From: Nitrosospira multiformis
GTDB taxonomy: Bacteria; Pseudomonadota; Gammaproteobacteria; Burkholderiales; Nitrosomonadaceae
DNA length: 64,000 nt
Reading direction: 5' to 3'
Assembly (NCBI GenBank): GCA_017306155.1
Contig: JAFKJB010000007.1
Location: 109,016 to 173,015 of the forward strand
In this document: one piece after another, positions 52,426 through 61,564 of the stretch
Numbering within the stretch: the stretch's first letter is position 1
Layout of the letters: every line of letters starts with the position of its first letter
Program-made: the position numbers and the translations under genes
Notes under the pieces: generated by a model
What the model was told of the DNA's origin: nothing
The model's database searches: none
The model's input: only the letters and a program-made list of their open reading frames with translations

Positions 52426-55215
52426 ATGAACAAAACTATTCTTGGGCTGAAGGCAGCATCGGTGGCGGCGGCGCTTGCGCTGCTTGCAGCCTCGCTGCTG
52501 GCTTCGCAGGCAGCGCTCGCTGCGGTCCATGACATTTCGTTGACTGCCGAGATATTACCCAATGGCCAGTATGGTTACAAAAGGGGAGATAAGGCGGTAA
52601 TTCCAGGACCCACCCTCTTCGTGAAACAAGGCGATACTGTCAATATCACGGTTACCAACAACACCGACAAACCTGCCGGTTTCAAAGTGCCCGGTCTTTC
52701 AACCGCCACCGCCGCACAGGCAGCGCCGAATGGCGGAACGCTGAGCTACACGTTCACCGCCACCAGAACCGGAGCCTATCCATATTACGGAGAAGGGCAG
52801 CAGCTTCTCGGGCTGTTTGGCGCTGTAGTTGTGGATAGCGCGGATGGCAAGGCGGAAAGCTTCGTGGATGGCGGCGGTGCCGTCAAATCGGTTCGCACCA
52901 CGGATCTCTCCAAGCAATTCGTCCTGTTCATGGTGGGATCGACTTTCTGGGCCACCGAGATATCCAAAACGGGGATGGAGACTCCCTTGTGGACCAATCC
53001 CACTCTTGGCGCTGTCGAGAACGAGATTGTCCGGTTCCACGTCCTGTCGGTGGGGCCGGGCCATACTTTCCACCTGCATGCGCACCGCTGGCTCGAGCAA
53101 GGAACAACCAGCGTGATCGACACGAGATTAATGGCGGACGTGGCTGACAGCCATACCTTCACCGTCAAGGCAGGTACCGGTGTCGGGGCTGGCGACTGGC
53201 AGTACCACTGCCATCTGTTCTCACACATGGAAGCCGGCATGCATGGCAGTTTCAAGGTTTACTCCACCAATGATCCGAACAGGGGAACAGGTAACAGTAT
53301 TGCCGGAGCTTCTCCCTACGGGGCCATTTTCGGGAATACGAGCAACGATCCTGGCCTGGTTACTTTCGTAATCTCCGACGAACCGGGCATGTGGTTCAGG
53401 AGCGCGCGCAGCGAAACCATTTTCGGCGTTACCGGCAGCACCCGCTCTCTGGAAGTGATTCCTCCCGGCAGCAGCGTCAACTTCATCATGGCGGACACCA
53501 ACACGGTGCACAGCATGACCAGCCTGCTATGGCCCAGTGGCGCGGGAAACCCGTCGAATGGACACCACTCCAATAACGGCAACGGTAAAAGCAGGGGACG
53601 CGGCACTGCCCATACCGAACACGCATCCATGCCGTTTGACCAGACCCGGGCATACAAGGGCGGCGGCATCGTCAAACTGACGACACCTGGTCTGTATGTA
53701 TTCACCTGCAAAGTGCATCCCTATATGTTTGGCGCGGTAATCGTCGATGACCCGGATACCCAGGGGCTTGACCTGGGCGACACCATCAATCTGGCGACAG
53801 GCATCGTGAATCTTCCCACCAGCAGCGATCTGGCTACCCGATTGCTGAGAACCTTCTTCATTGCCACGGCACCCAACAACTGGCAGAAATTTAATTCTCC
53901 CACGCCCTGGAAGATAACTTATCCCGGCGTTCCCGTCCGGATTACCGGTGGGGCTGTTGCCAACCTGGCGGAGGTCCTGACAGCCAGATACGGCAACGAT
54001 GTGGCGTTGACGCCCCAGTTTTCGCCCGCTGTTCCCGGTGTGGGGGAAGTATGGGTGGATACCCAGTTCGAAAAAACTGCCGGCAAGACCAAGCCCGGCA
54101 CTATTACCGTTGTGGATACGAGCAACTGGAAAGTGTCGCGCAAGATCGCCCTGCCGCAGATCAATATGAACAATCCGCACAACATGTGGACCAACAGGGA
54201 TCAGTCGGTCGTTTATCAAACCCAATGGTTTGACAACAAATTAACCCTGATCAACCAGAAAACGGGGGCGCTGATCAAAAATATCCGCGTAGGCGAAGCT
54301 CCGGCTCACGTGATGACCCGTCCCGACAACGACGACATCACCGTGACCAATAATGGCGAAGACGGAATTTCTCTCATCCCGGCAGGAACGACGGAAGTCA
54401 GCCAGATGCTGCCTACGCAAAAATCCGGACAGCAGGCAACCAATCCGCATGGGCACTGGATCAGCGCGGATGGCACCCAGGTGGTCACGCCCAACATCTT
54501 TACCAGTGATGTAGGTTTCTATGATCTCAACAGCGGGGCTATTCTGGAAAGAACTCCTACCGGGGAAAACGCTCCGGGCGCCCATCCCATTGCCATTGCA
54601 ATGATGCCTGATTCCAGCAAATACTATGCCGCCAACCTCCTGCATCACAGTGTGAGCGTGCTCGACGGAAACGGGACATTGAAGAAAACGATCGATCTCA
54701 TCGCAGACTATAACCCCATTGACGGAACCATACAGGATCGTGACGGAGATGGTCAGGCAACTGTGGGCATACTCCCCATCCAGTTGCCCGTCTCTCCGGA
54801 TGGCCGTTCGGTAGTGGTTGCAAATATGGGTGAATCCATCATTGTCATCGATACGATGACTGATCGGGTCGTCAAAATGCTGCCCTGTGACGCGGGTTGC
54901 CATGGGGCGAATTTTGGCGCCAAGAAAGGCGGGGGATATTATGCCTATGTCACCAGCAAGTTCTCCAATGAGCTTATCGTGGTGGACACCGATCCCAACA
55001 ATGATGGAAACCTGTCAGATGCAATGATAGCGGGACGCGTTTCCCTGGTGGGCGATTCCAGCGTTTCCGCCGATGACCGGATCAGCAGCCTGGCGGGTTA
55101 CGGCGGCCAGGGAGTGCTTGCTATTCCCAATGTATACAATAGCTGGGTCAAGAACCTTCCCGGGGAATGGAAGGAACAGTTGACCGCGGCGCAGCAGGAC
55201 CCCTCTCTGCGCTAA
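52426..55215 (+). CDS. Multicopper oxidase half B: cupredoxins with motifs 3 and 4, extra blue-copper domain and YVTN propeller
   Basis: The 929-residue product has a signal peptide ending A-L-A-A. Cupredoxin domain 1 (35-135) lacks His at motifs 1 and 2 (F-K-V-P-G-L and Y-P-Y-Y-G-E-G). Domain 2 (to about 285) carries motif 3, H213-T-F-H216-L-H218-A-H220, and motif 4, H261-C262-H263-L-F-S-H267-M-E-A-G-M272, including a type 1 copper set. A third cupredoxin has H362, C428, H431 and M434 in plastocyanin spacing. From about residue 545 comes a YVTN-type beta propeller (I-T-V-V-D-T-S-N-W-K-V-S) with P-C821-D-A-G-C825-H826 near its end. AAGGAAAAAA precedes the ATG. It is co-transcribed with half A and closed by a terminator. 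Confidence 0.9.
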   Translation: MNKTILGLKAASVAAALALLAASLLASQAALAAVHDISLTAEILPNGQYGYKRGDKAVIPGPTLFVKQGDTVNITVTNNTDKPAGFKVPGLSTATAAQAAPNGGTLSYTFTATRTGAYPYYGEGQQLLGLFGAVVVDSADGKAESFVDGGGAVKSVRTTDLSKQFVLFMVGSTFWATEISKTGMETPLWTNPTLGAVENEIVRFHVLSVGPGHTFHLHAHRWLEQGTTSVIDTRLMADVADSHTFTVKAGTGVGAGDWQYHCHLFSHMEAGMHGSFKVYSTNDPNRGTGNSIAGASPYGAIFGNTSNDPGLVTFVISDEPGMWFRSARSETIFGVTGSTRSLEVIPPGSSVNFIMADTNTVHSMTSLLWPSGAGNPSNGHHSNNGNGKSRGRGTAHTEHASMPFDQTRAYKGGGIVKLTTPGLYVFTCKVHPYMFGAVIVDDPDTQGLDLGDTINLATGIVNLPTSSDLATRLLRTFFIATAPNNWQKFNSPTPWKITYPGVPVRITGGAVANLAEVLTARYGNDVALTPQFSPAVPGVGEVWVDTQFEKTAGKTKPGTITVVDTSNWKVSRKIALPQINMNNPHNMWTNRDQSVVYQTQWFDNKLTLINQKTGALIKNIRVGEAPAHVMTRPDNDDITVTNNGEDGISLIPAGTTEVSQMLPTQKSGQQATNPHGHWISADGTQVVTPNIFTSDVGFYDLNSGAILERTPTGENAPGAHPIAIAMMPDSSKYYAANLLHHSVSVLDGNGTLKKTIDLIADYNPIDGTIQDRDGDGQATVGILPIQLPVSPDGRSVVVANMGESIIVIDTMTDRVVKMLPCDAGCHGANFGAKKGGGYYAYVTSKFSNELIVVDTDPNNDGNLSDAMIAGRVSLVGDSSVSADDRISSLAGYGGQGVLAIPNVYNSWVKNLPGEWKEQLTAAQQDPSLR

Positions 55216-55244
55216 GATCAACAATCCTGTCAAAGCTATAAAGG

Positions 55245-55273
55245 CGGCCATCCATTGTGATGGCCGTTTTTTT
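55245..55273 (+). terminator. Rho-independent terminator after the oxidase genes
   Basis: CGGCCATC-CATTGT-GATGGCCG is a perfect 8-bp stem followed by seven T, 30 bases after the stop of half B. It ends the two-gene unit before the SOS operon. Confidence 0.92.
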
Positions 55274-55327
55274 GCCCGTAGCTTCAATTTTTAAAATAAT
55301 TGGATTGATTCCTGAATCCCGGTCAGC

Positions 55328-55370
55328 TTGAATTCAGAACAATCGTTCTCTATAATAAGAACAACTGTTC
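55328..55370 (+). promoter_or_regulatory. Sigma-70 promoter with two LexA-type boxes (GAAC-N4-GTTC)
   Basis: TTGAAT at 55328-55333 and TATAAT at 55351-55356 are spaced 17 bases, a strong promoter. One box, GAACAATCGTTC, at 55337-55348 lies between the two elements. A second, GAACAACTGTTC, at 55359-55370 covers the expected transcription start. Box centres are 22 bases apart, about two helical turns, so two dimers could bind one face. This is a self-regulating SOS promoter for the operon that follows. Confidence 0.88.
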
Positions 55371-55387
55371 TCAATTTCACCCTGGTC

Positions 55388-56020
55388 ATGCAACCGCTCG
55401 ACATTTCTTCTTACCTTGGCAGGCTTCAGGATTACTATGCCAGGGAAAGAATCATTCCCTCCACCACTCAGTTATCCACGCTATGGAATGTAAAGGCGCG
55501 CTCCTGGACGCATCAGATCGTTCAGCGTTTAAAGGAGGAAAATTTTCTTGAAAATGCGCCTGGCAGCCGTCTTCGCCCCGGGCCCCGCTTTTTCGAACGG
55601 ACGCTGGGGCCGGGGGTTCGAGCGGGAAGACCTCAGCAGGCTGCCGATGTTCAGCCTGAACTGTTGCGCATAGACGACTACCTGATCGAAAAACCTTCCC
55701 AGACCATTCTGTTTCCGGTCAAAGGCGATTCCATGACTGATCTGGGAATACTCGAAGGCGACATGGTGGTCATTGAACGCAGCGATTCGGCTTCGCCTGG
55801 AGAGGTGGTATTGGCGATTGTGGATAACGAACTCACGCTCAAGGTCCTCGCCAGGGATAAGGAGGGCTACTACCTGGAAGCCCGCAACGAGGCGCGAAGC
55901 AAGGAATATCCGCCTATCCGCCCCCGTCATAAACTGGAAATCTACGGATTTTATGTCGGTCTGTTCCGGAAAACCCAGGTTCCGGGACATCGCCTCCATC
56001 GCCCCGGTTTCGGCCGGTGA
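55388..56020 (+). CDS. lexA2: LexA-family SOS repressor of the imuAB-dnaE2 operon
   Basis: The 210-residue product has an N-terminal winged-helix region (I-P-S-T-T-Q-L-S-T-L-W-N-V-K-A-R-S-W-T-H-Q-I-V-Q-R-L) and a C-terminal S24 domain. The S24 domain has the serine-lysine dyad, S115 in K-G-D-S-M-T-D and K152 in L-T-L-K-V-L. It would cleave itself when RecA is active and so release the operon. No obvious Ala-Gly bond precedes the dyad, so the cleavage site may differ. The start is the ATG at 55388; the earlier TTG at 55328 is the -35 element. It is the first gene of lexA2-imuA-imuB-dnaE2, with imuA 21 bases after its stop. Confidence 0.9.
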   Translation: MQPLDISSYLGRLQDYYARERIIPSTTQLSTLWNVKARSWTHQIVQRLKEENFLENAPGSRLRPGPRFFERTLGPGVRAGRPQQAADVQPELLRIDDYLIEKPSQTILFPVKGDSMTDLGILEGDMVVIERSDSASPGEVVLAIVDNELTLKVLARDKEGYYLEARNEARSKEYPPIRPRHKLEIYGFYVGLFRKTQVPGHRLHRPGFGR

Positions 56021-56041
56021 ATCAATGGAACGTGTATTTCC

Positions 56042-56764
56042 ATGCCTGCTTCTCCGCCTTCAATGCCCCCGGCGCCCCTGTCGCTCTCGCAAATTGAAGC
56101 CCGTTTCAAGAGCAGGATATGGCGAGGAAATGCATGGGGCGCCTCCGATGATCCCGTCATTTCCAGTGGCTTTCAGGAGCTGGATAAGGAACTGCCCGGA
56201 GGGGGCTGGCCTACCCGCAACCTGATGGAACTGCTGTTATCAGCAGAGGGGCTGGGGGAAATAAGGCTGTTGAGTCGCGCTCTGGGGGAAATTACCCGAA
56301 GCGAAAGAAACATTCTGCTGGTTGCGCCACCTTATATTCCCTACATGCATGCCTGGGAGCATCAGGGAATCGATAGTCACCGTGTCGTGCTGGTCAGGGC
56401 TTGCAAGCCTGCCGAGCGATTATGGGCGCTTGAGCAGGGCATCAGGAGTGCCGCCTTTGGGGCCATTATCGGTTGGCTGCCGGAAGCAAGTCAGCAAGCA
56501 ACGCGAAAGCTGCAAATTCTTTCCCGGACTGCGGCAGGCCTCGTTTTCCTGTTCAGGCCGGCGAGAGCACAATTCGAATCCTCCGCAGCCCCGCTGAGGA
56601 TACTGCTCAATCCCGTGCGAGGGCATTCCCACACGCTTTCCTTGTATCTGTTGAAACGCCGCGGCGCTCCATTCGTCCTGCCTGTTCGCATCCCCCCGCC
56701 TCAAGCCGCCATCTTTTCCCGCCCCGCTGAATTAAAGCCCGTCCTCGCTCCTCTCACTAACTGA
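56042..56764 (+). CDS. imuA: ImuA, translesion synthesis accessory protein
   Basis: The 240-residue product is RecA-like in fold. It carries S-S-G-F-Q-E-L-D-K-E-L-P-G-G-G-W-P near residue 40, L-M-E-L-L, and I-L-L-V-A-P-P-Y-I-P-Y-M-H-A-W near 95, the ImuA/SulA-type signature. It lacks a full Walker A lysine motif at the loop. ImuA links RecA to ImuB during damage-induced mutagenesis. It follows lexA2 by 21 bases and precedes imuB by 3, within one SOS-controlled operon. Confidence 0.92.
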   Translation: MPASPPSMPPAPLSLSQIEARFKSRIWRGNAWGASDDPVISSGFQELDKELPGGGWPTRNLMELLLSAEGLGEIRLLSRALGEITRSERNILLVAPPYIPYMHAWEHQGIDSHRVVLVRACKPAERLWALEQGIRSAAFGAIIGWLPEASQQATRKLQILSRTAAGLVFLFRPARAQFESSAAPLRILLNPVRGHSHTLSLYLLKRRGAPFVLPVRIPPPQAAIFSRPAELKPVLAPLTN

Positions 56765-56767
56765 ATC

Positions 56768-58288
56768 ATGCTGTGGATTGCCCTTTACTTTCCGGCATTA
56801 TCGCTTGACTGGATTGAACGCCGGTTTCCGAAGATGCTCATTCCCGCAATTGCCGTGACTGTCCGCAAAAGGAACCAGACCTCTATTCAACAAGCCAATA
56901 AGCCGGCGCAGGAGCGGGGGGTCATGGCCGGTCAGCCTCTGGCCAGTGCTTTGGCTGTTTTCCCGGATCTGGTGATCATGGAACAGGACCCGCATGAAGA
57001 AAGAAAAGCCTTGCAGCAAGCCGTATATGCTGCATTACGCTTTACGCCCAATATAGCAATGCAGAACAACGGCCTGATTGCCGAAGTCTCCGGAAGCCTG
57101 AAATTGTTTGGTGGCCTGAAAAAGCTCTGCCAGTCACTCAACCGGGCAGTGACTGCGCAAGGTTTGCAGTTCAGCGCCGGGATTGCGCCCACGGCAACGG
57201 GAGCAGGGCTGCTGGCGCGTTCCGCCCAGCCGGGCACTGTCATCAATGGAAAGGGTGAGGAATTCCGGATATTGCTCGACGCTCTGCCTGTCAATCTGCT
57301 GGAATCGGCCCAGCTTCATCTTGATGTCATTCGCGGCATCGGCTGTAAAACACTGGCTGATTTACGACGATTGCCTCGCGGCGGGATAGCGCGCCGATTT
57401 GACCCGGACCTGCCAGCAGAGCTCGACCGTGCCTACGGCGACTCGCCCGATCCGCAAAAGTGGTTCGAGGCGCCGGAAGATTTTCAGCAAAAAATGAAAA
57501 TGATGGGGCTGGTTGAAAATACCGCATTGCTGCTGGTTCCCGCACGACGAATGGTCGAACAGATGTGCGGCTGGCTGGCTTCGCGTCATGCGGCGGTATC
57601 GGCCTTTTCATTCATTCTGCATCACGAGCATTCCTTGCGGCAACCCCATAAATTCACCCCGGTAAACATACGCCTTTCCGAGCAAGGCAGCGACCCGGCT
57701 CATTTAATGCTGTTGCTGCGTGCACGCCTGGAACGTACAAAAATAGTGGCGCCGGTGTGTGAACTGGAATTGACGGCAGATGAAATAGCGGCGGGAGCAG
57801 ACAGCAATCTGGAATTGTTCCCCACCGTGCAATCCGAGGCCACTTCGCTCAATCGCTTCATCGAGAAACTTTCTTCCCGCCTGGGACCGGAAGCCATCAC
57901 CGGTTTAAAGGTTGTTTCCGATCATCGTCCCGAATGCAGCCAAAGATTGGAACTTTCAGCGATGGGCGGCTTGAATCGCTTTTCGAAGCGAGAGGCAAAG
58001 GCGCAAATCATCCAGCCGGAATCGCCCCGTCCAGCCTGGCTGATGGAAACTCCGCTGGAACTGAAAGTGCAACGTGGCCAACCGATATATGGTTCACCGC
58101 TGAAACTGCTTGCAGGACCCGAGCGAATCGAAGCCGGCTGGTGGGATGATGCCGCAGTTGCGCGGGATTATTTCATTGCGGAGAACGACCAGGGCCAGTT
58201 GTTATGGATTTACCGCGAACGCAACCCGGTGGAAAAAGATAAGGGGAACAAAGGCGGAAACTGGTATCTGCAAGGGCTGTTTGGATAG
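56768..58288 (+). CDS. imuB: ImuB, inactive Y-family polymerase-like protein
   Basis: The 506-residue product follows the Y-family fold: M-L-W-I-A-L-Y-F-P-A-L-S-L-D-W at the start, E-V-S-G-S-L-K-L-F-G-G near residue 106, G-I-A-P-T-A-T-G-A-G-L-L-A near 138, and a helix-hairpin-helix region near 185 (G-I-G-C-K-T-L-A-D-L). Active-site acidic residues seen in true polymerases are missing, as is usual for ImuB. It bridges DnaE2 to the beta clamp. The dnaE2 ATG begins 6 bases after its stop. Confidence 0.93.
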   Translation: MLWIALYFPALSLDWIERRFPKMLIPAIAVTVRKRNQTSIQQANKPAQERGVMAGQPLASALAVFPDLVIMEQDPHEERKALQQAVYAALRFTPNIAMQNNGLIAEVSGSLKLFGGLKKLCQSLNRAVTAQGLQFSAGIAPTATGAGLLARSAQPGTVINGKGEEFRILLDALPVNLLESAQLHLDVIRGIGCKTLADLRRLPRGGIARRFDPDLPAELDRAYGDSPDPQKWFEAPEDFQQKMKMMGLVENTALLLVPARRMVEQMCGWLASRHAAVSAFSFILHHEHSLRQPHKFTPVNIRLSEQGSDPAHLMLLLRARLERTKIVAPVCELELTADEIAAGADSNLELFPTVQSEATSLNRFIEKLSSRLGPEAITGLKVVSDHRPECSQRLELSAMGGLNRFSKREAKAQIIQPESPRPAWLMETPLELKVQRGQPIYGSPLKLLAGPERIEAGWWDDAAVARDYFIAENDQGQLLWIYRERNPVEKDKGNKGGNWYLQGLFG

Positions 58289-58293
58289 CTTCC

Positions 58294-61200
58294 ATGCACT
58301 CTTCCGCTCCGGATTACGCTGAGCTACATTGCTGTTCCAGCTTCAGCTTCCTCAAAGGCGCTTCCATGCCGGAAGAGCTGGTCGAACGTGCCGCGGACTT
58401 GGGTTACAGCGCCCTCGCCATTACGGACGGATGCTCCGTGGCAGGAGTGGTAAGAGCGCATGCGGAAGCCAGAAAAACGGCGCTGCATCTTCTGATCGGC
58501 AGCGAATTCATGCTGGAGGATGGGCTGCGGCTGGTGTGTCTCGCCATGAACCGGGAAGGCTACGGCAATCTGTGCGAACTGATCACGCTGGCCAGGCAGC
58601 GCAGTGCGAAAGGAGCCTACCGCATTACCCGCGCGGACTTTGAAAGCTGCACGGATGCGCCTCATCTTGCCCGCTTGCCCGATTGCCTGGTGCTGCTGAT
58701 TCCCTGCAGGGATCAAGTGGAGAGTTCCTTGACTGAGGATATGCGCTGGACGCAGTCCCTGTTTCCCGGCCGCTGCTGGACTGCTGTCGAACGGCTGCTT
58801 CATGCCGGGGAAGAGGTGCTGTTTGAGAGAATACGGCAGGCGGCTGAAACCATGGGCATGCCGCTGGTGGCGGCAGGCGATGTGCATATGCACGATCCTG
58901 CCCACAAGCCCTTGCAGGATACGATGACCGCAATTCGGCTGGGCCGCCCGCTGGCGGAATGCGGTTATGCGTTGCAGCCTAATGCGGAACAGCATCTGCG
59001 CACCCGATCGGAACTGGCGCAACTCTATCCATCGGAACTCCTGCAGGAAACCGTTTCCATTGCCGCGCGCTGCACCTTTTCGCTGGATGAACTGCGCTAT
59101 GAATATCCCGATGAATTAACCGGAACTAATGAAACTTATACCGGCTATCTGCGGCGCATGGTCGAAAATGGCATGAGGTGGCGTTTTCCCAAAGGCGCCT
59201 CAATCAAGATAAGAAAGCAGATCGAGCATGAATTGAAGCTGATTGCCGATCTCAAGTATGAACCTTATTTCCTGACGGTATTCGATATCGTAAGCTTTGC
59301 CCGGTCGCAAGGAATTTTGTGCCAGGGGCGCGGATCAGCGGCAAATTCCGCGGTCTGCTATTGCCTGGGCATTACCGAGATCGATCCGGAGCGCAGCAAT
59401 CTGCTGTTCGAACGCTTTATTTCCAGGGAACGCAACGAACCTCCCGACATCGATGTCGATTTCGAGCACCAGCGTCGCGAGGAAGTCATTCGGTACATCT
59501 ACCAGAGATATGGCCGTGATCGGGCCGCCATTGCCGCAACAGTCGTCACTTATCGTACCCGCTCGGCAGTTCAGGATGTGGGCAAAGCGCTGGGGCTCGA
59601 TATCGAGCGTATCAGACGCCTATCCACCTCCCTTGCCTGGTGGGATAAAGGTTCGGATATCAATAAGCGCCTGAGCGAGAACGGCTTCGATCCCGGCAGC
59701 CCGGTAATCCGCAAGCTGATTCTGCTGACCACCCTCCTGTATGGCTATCCGCGCCATCTGTCCCAGCACGTGGGCGGGTTTGTGCTGACACGCGACAAAC
59801 TCTGCCGCATCGTTCCCATCGAAAATGCCGCCATGCCGGATCGCCGCATCATCCAATGGGATAAGGACGACCTGGCGGAGGTGGGATTGATGAAAGTCGA
59901 CGTGCTCGCGCTCGGAATGCTATCGGCAATACACCGCGCGCTTGATCTGATTTCGAACCGTCGCGGTGTGCCATTCCAGATGCAGGATATACCTCCGGAA
60001 GACGAAAAGACGTACGACATGATCTGCAGGGCGGACACGATTGGCGTCTTCCAGATCGAATCCCGTGCGCAGATGTCCATGCTGCCGCGCCTGAAGCCGC
60101 GAGTTTTCTACGATCTGGTAGTGGAAGTCGCCATCGTCCGTCCCGGTCCGATTCAGGGCGACATGGTGCATCCTTATCTGCGCCGCAGGCAGGGACTGGA
60201 AAAGGTCGATTATCCGGGCGGTGAAGTGGAAGCTGCATTGGGGCGGACTTATGGCGTCCCAATCTTCCAGGAACAGGTGATGCAGGTGGCCATGCTTGCC
60301 GCCGGTTTCTCTTCGGGCGAAGCAGACCAGTTAAGACGTTCCATGGCTGCCTGGAAAAGAAAAGGAGGCCTGGGTCCCTTCCATGAGAAGCTGATCGATG
60401 GGATGACAAGCCGGGGTTATTCAAAAGAGTTTGCCGAGCGCATCTTCCGGCAGATCGAAGGCTTTGGCGAATACGGGTTTCCGGAATCCCACGCTGCAAG
60501 CTTTGCATTGCTGGTATATGTCTCCGCCTGGCTCAAATGCCATGAGCCCGCCGCTTTCCTTTGCGCCATGCTGAACAGCCTGCCCATGGGCTTCTATAGC
60601 GCATCACAACTGATCCAGGATGCCAGGCGACATGAGGTTGTCATTAACCCGGTAGACATCACTGCCAGCAACTGGGAGTGCATGCTGGAGGAACAGAAGG
60701 ATAAAGCGCTTCAACCGATTGTCCGGCTGGGCTTGAACCGGGTGAAAGGGATGGGACTGGAAACCGCCACCCGCATTGCTGAAGCAAGAGAAATCGCACC
60801 TTTTGAAGACCCCGACGACCTCGCAAACCGCGCCTCCTTGAATACCATTGAAATACGTGCGCTTGCCAGTGCAGATGCCTTGCGAACCTTGTCGGGTCAT
60901 CGGCGCCAGACGCTGTGGACTGTCGCATCCCACATAAGACAGCGGGACCTGATGCGGCATGCTCCGGTGAAGGAAACCTTGCCATCCATCCCCGCCGCGG
61001 CGGGGGAAAAGGAAATCGCAGCCGATTACGCCAGCACCGGGCTTACCCTGCGCAGACACCCCCTGGCGCTGCTGCGGCCGAAGCTGGCAAGAATGAATCT
61101 GCGCTCGGCAATGGAGCTATCTGATTACCCTACCGGGCAGCTGGTCCGGACCACCGGCATCGTGACCTGCCGACAACGCCCTGGCACCGCCAGCGGCGTC

Positions 61201-61419
61201 ATGTTCGTCACGCTCGAAGACGAAACCGGGATAACGAATGTGGTGCTGTGGAACCGGATCATCCTGAAGCACCGCCGCGAAGTCTTGAACTCAAAGCTCC
61301 TGACAGTGTATGGCGTATGGCAGTCCGAAAGCGGCGTCAAACACCTTATCGCCAAACGGCTGGTAGATCACAGCCATCTGCTGGGCAATCTCGCAGTGGA
61401 AAGCAGGGATTTTCATTAG
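58294..61419 (+). CDS. dnaE2: Error-prone DNA polymerase DnaE2
   Basis: The product is 1041 residues, a normal DnaE2 length. An N-terminal PHP domain (Y-A-E-L-H-C-C-S-S-F-S-F-L-K-G-A-S) leads to the polymerase core, with the catalytic R-N-E-P-P-D-I-D-V-D-F-E-H near 385 and G-R-G-S-A-A-N-S-A-V-C-Y near 345. Downstream are Q-H-V-G-G-F-V-L-T near 490, F-G-E-Y-G-F-P-E-S-H-A-A-S-F-A near 725, and an OB-like C-terminus (R-Q-R-P-G-T-A-S-G-V-M-F-V-T-L-E-D-E-T-G). It replaces the normal alpha subunit at lesions and is mutagenic. It is the last gene of the SOS operon. Confidence 0.95.
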   Translation: MHSSAPDYAELHCCSSFSFLKGASMPEELVERAADLGYSALAITDGCSVAGVVRAHAEARKTALHLLIGSEFMLEDGLRLVCLAMNREGYGNLCELITLARQRSAKGAYRITRADFESCTDAPHLARLPDCLVLLIPCRDQVESSLTEDMRWTQSLFPGRCWTAVERLLHAGEEVLFERIRQAAETMGMPLVAAGDVHMHDPAHKPLQDTMTAIRLGRPLAECGYALQPNAEQHLRTRSELAQLYPSELLQETVSIAARCTFSLDELRYEYPDELTGTNETYTGYLRRMVENGMRWRFPKGASIKIRKQIEHELKLIADLKYEPYFLTVFDIVSFARSQGILCQGRGSAANSAVCYCLGITEIDPERSNLLFERFISRERNEPPDIDVDFEHQRREEVIRYIYQRYGRDRAAIAATVVTYRTRSAVQDVGKALGLDIERIRRLSTSLAWWDKGSDINKRLSENGFDPGSPVIRKLILLTTLLYGYPRHLSQHVGGFVLTRDKLCRIVPIENAAMPDRRIIQWDKDDLAEVGLMKVDVLALGMLSAIHRALDLISNRRGVPFQMQDIPPEDEKTYDMICRADTIGVFQIESRAQMSMLPRLKPRVFYDLVVEVAIVRPGPIQGDMVHPYLRRRQGLEKVDYPGGEVEAALGRTYGVPIFQEQVMQVAMLAAGFSSGEADQLRRSMAAWKRKGGLGPFHEKLIDGMTSRGYSKEFAERIFRQIEGFGEYGFPESHAASFALLVYVSAWLKCHEPAAFLCAMLNSLPMGFYSASQLIQDARRHEVVINPVDITASNWECMLEEQKDKALQPIVRLGLNRVKGMGLETATRIAEAREIAPFEDPDDLANRASLNTIEIRALASADALRTLSGHRRQTLWTVASHIRQRDLMRHAPVKETLPSIPAAAGEKEIAADYASTGLTLRRHPLALLRPKLARMNLRSAMELSDYPTGQLVRTTGIVTCRQRPGTASGVMFVTLEDETGITNVVLWNRIILKHRREVLNSKLLTVYGVWQSESGVKHLIAKRLVDHSHLLGNLAVESRDFH

Positions 61420-61564
61420 TGTCAATCAAGCACAATCTTGTGAAACTTTGTTGCAATCACCAGGACGCAATATTTGCAAAAACATTTTTCACCAGGATTT
61501 GCTATAAATCATATGCTACATTGCAGGCTGGAATATCTGATTCAAATAACCCGGAGAAAAATCC

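Noticed and set aside
54886-54903. C-D-A-G-C-H in protein B read as a cytochrome c haem site
   Set aside because: Spacing is CX3CH rather than CXXCH and it lies inside a propeller repeat; kept only as an observation.
55328-55387. TTG start for lexA2 giving 20 extra residues
   Set aside because: The TTG is the -35 element of a strong promoter and the region carries two LexA-type boxes; the ATG at 55388 follows.
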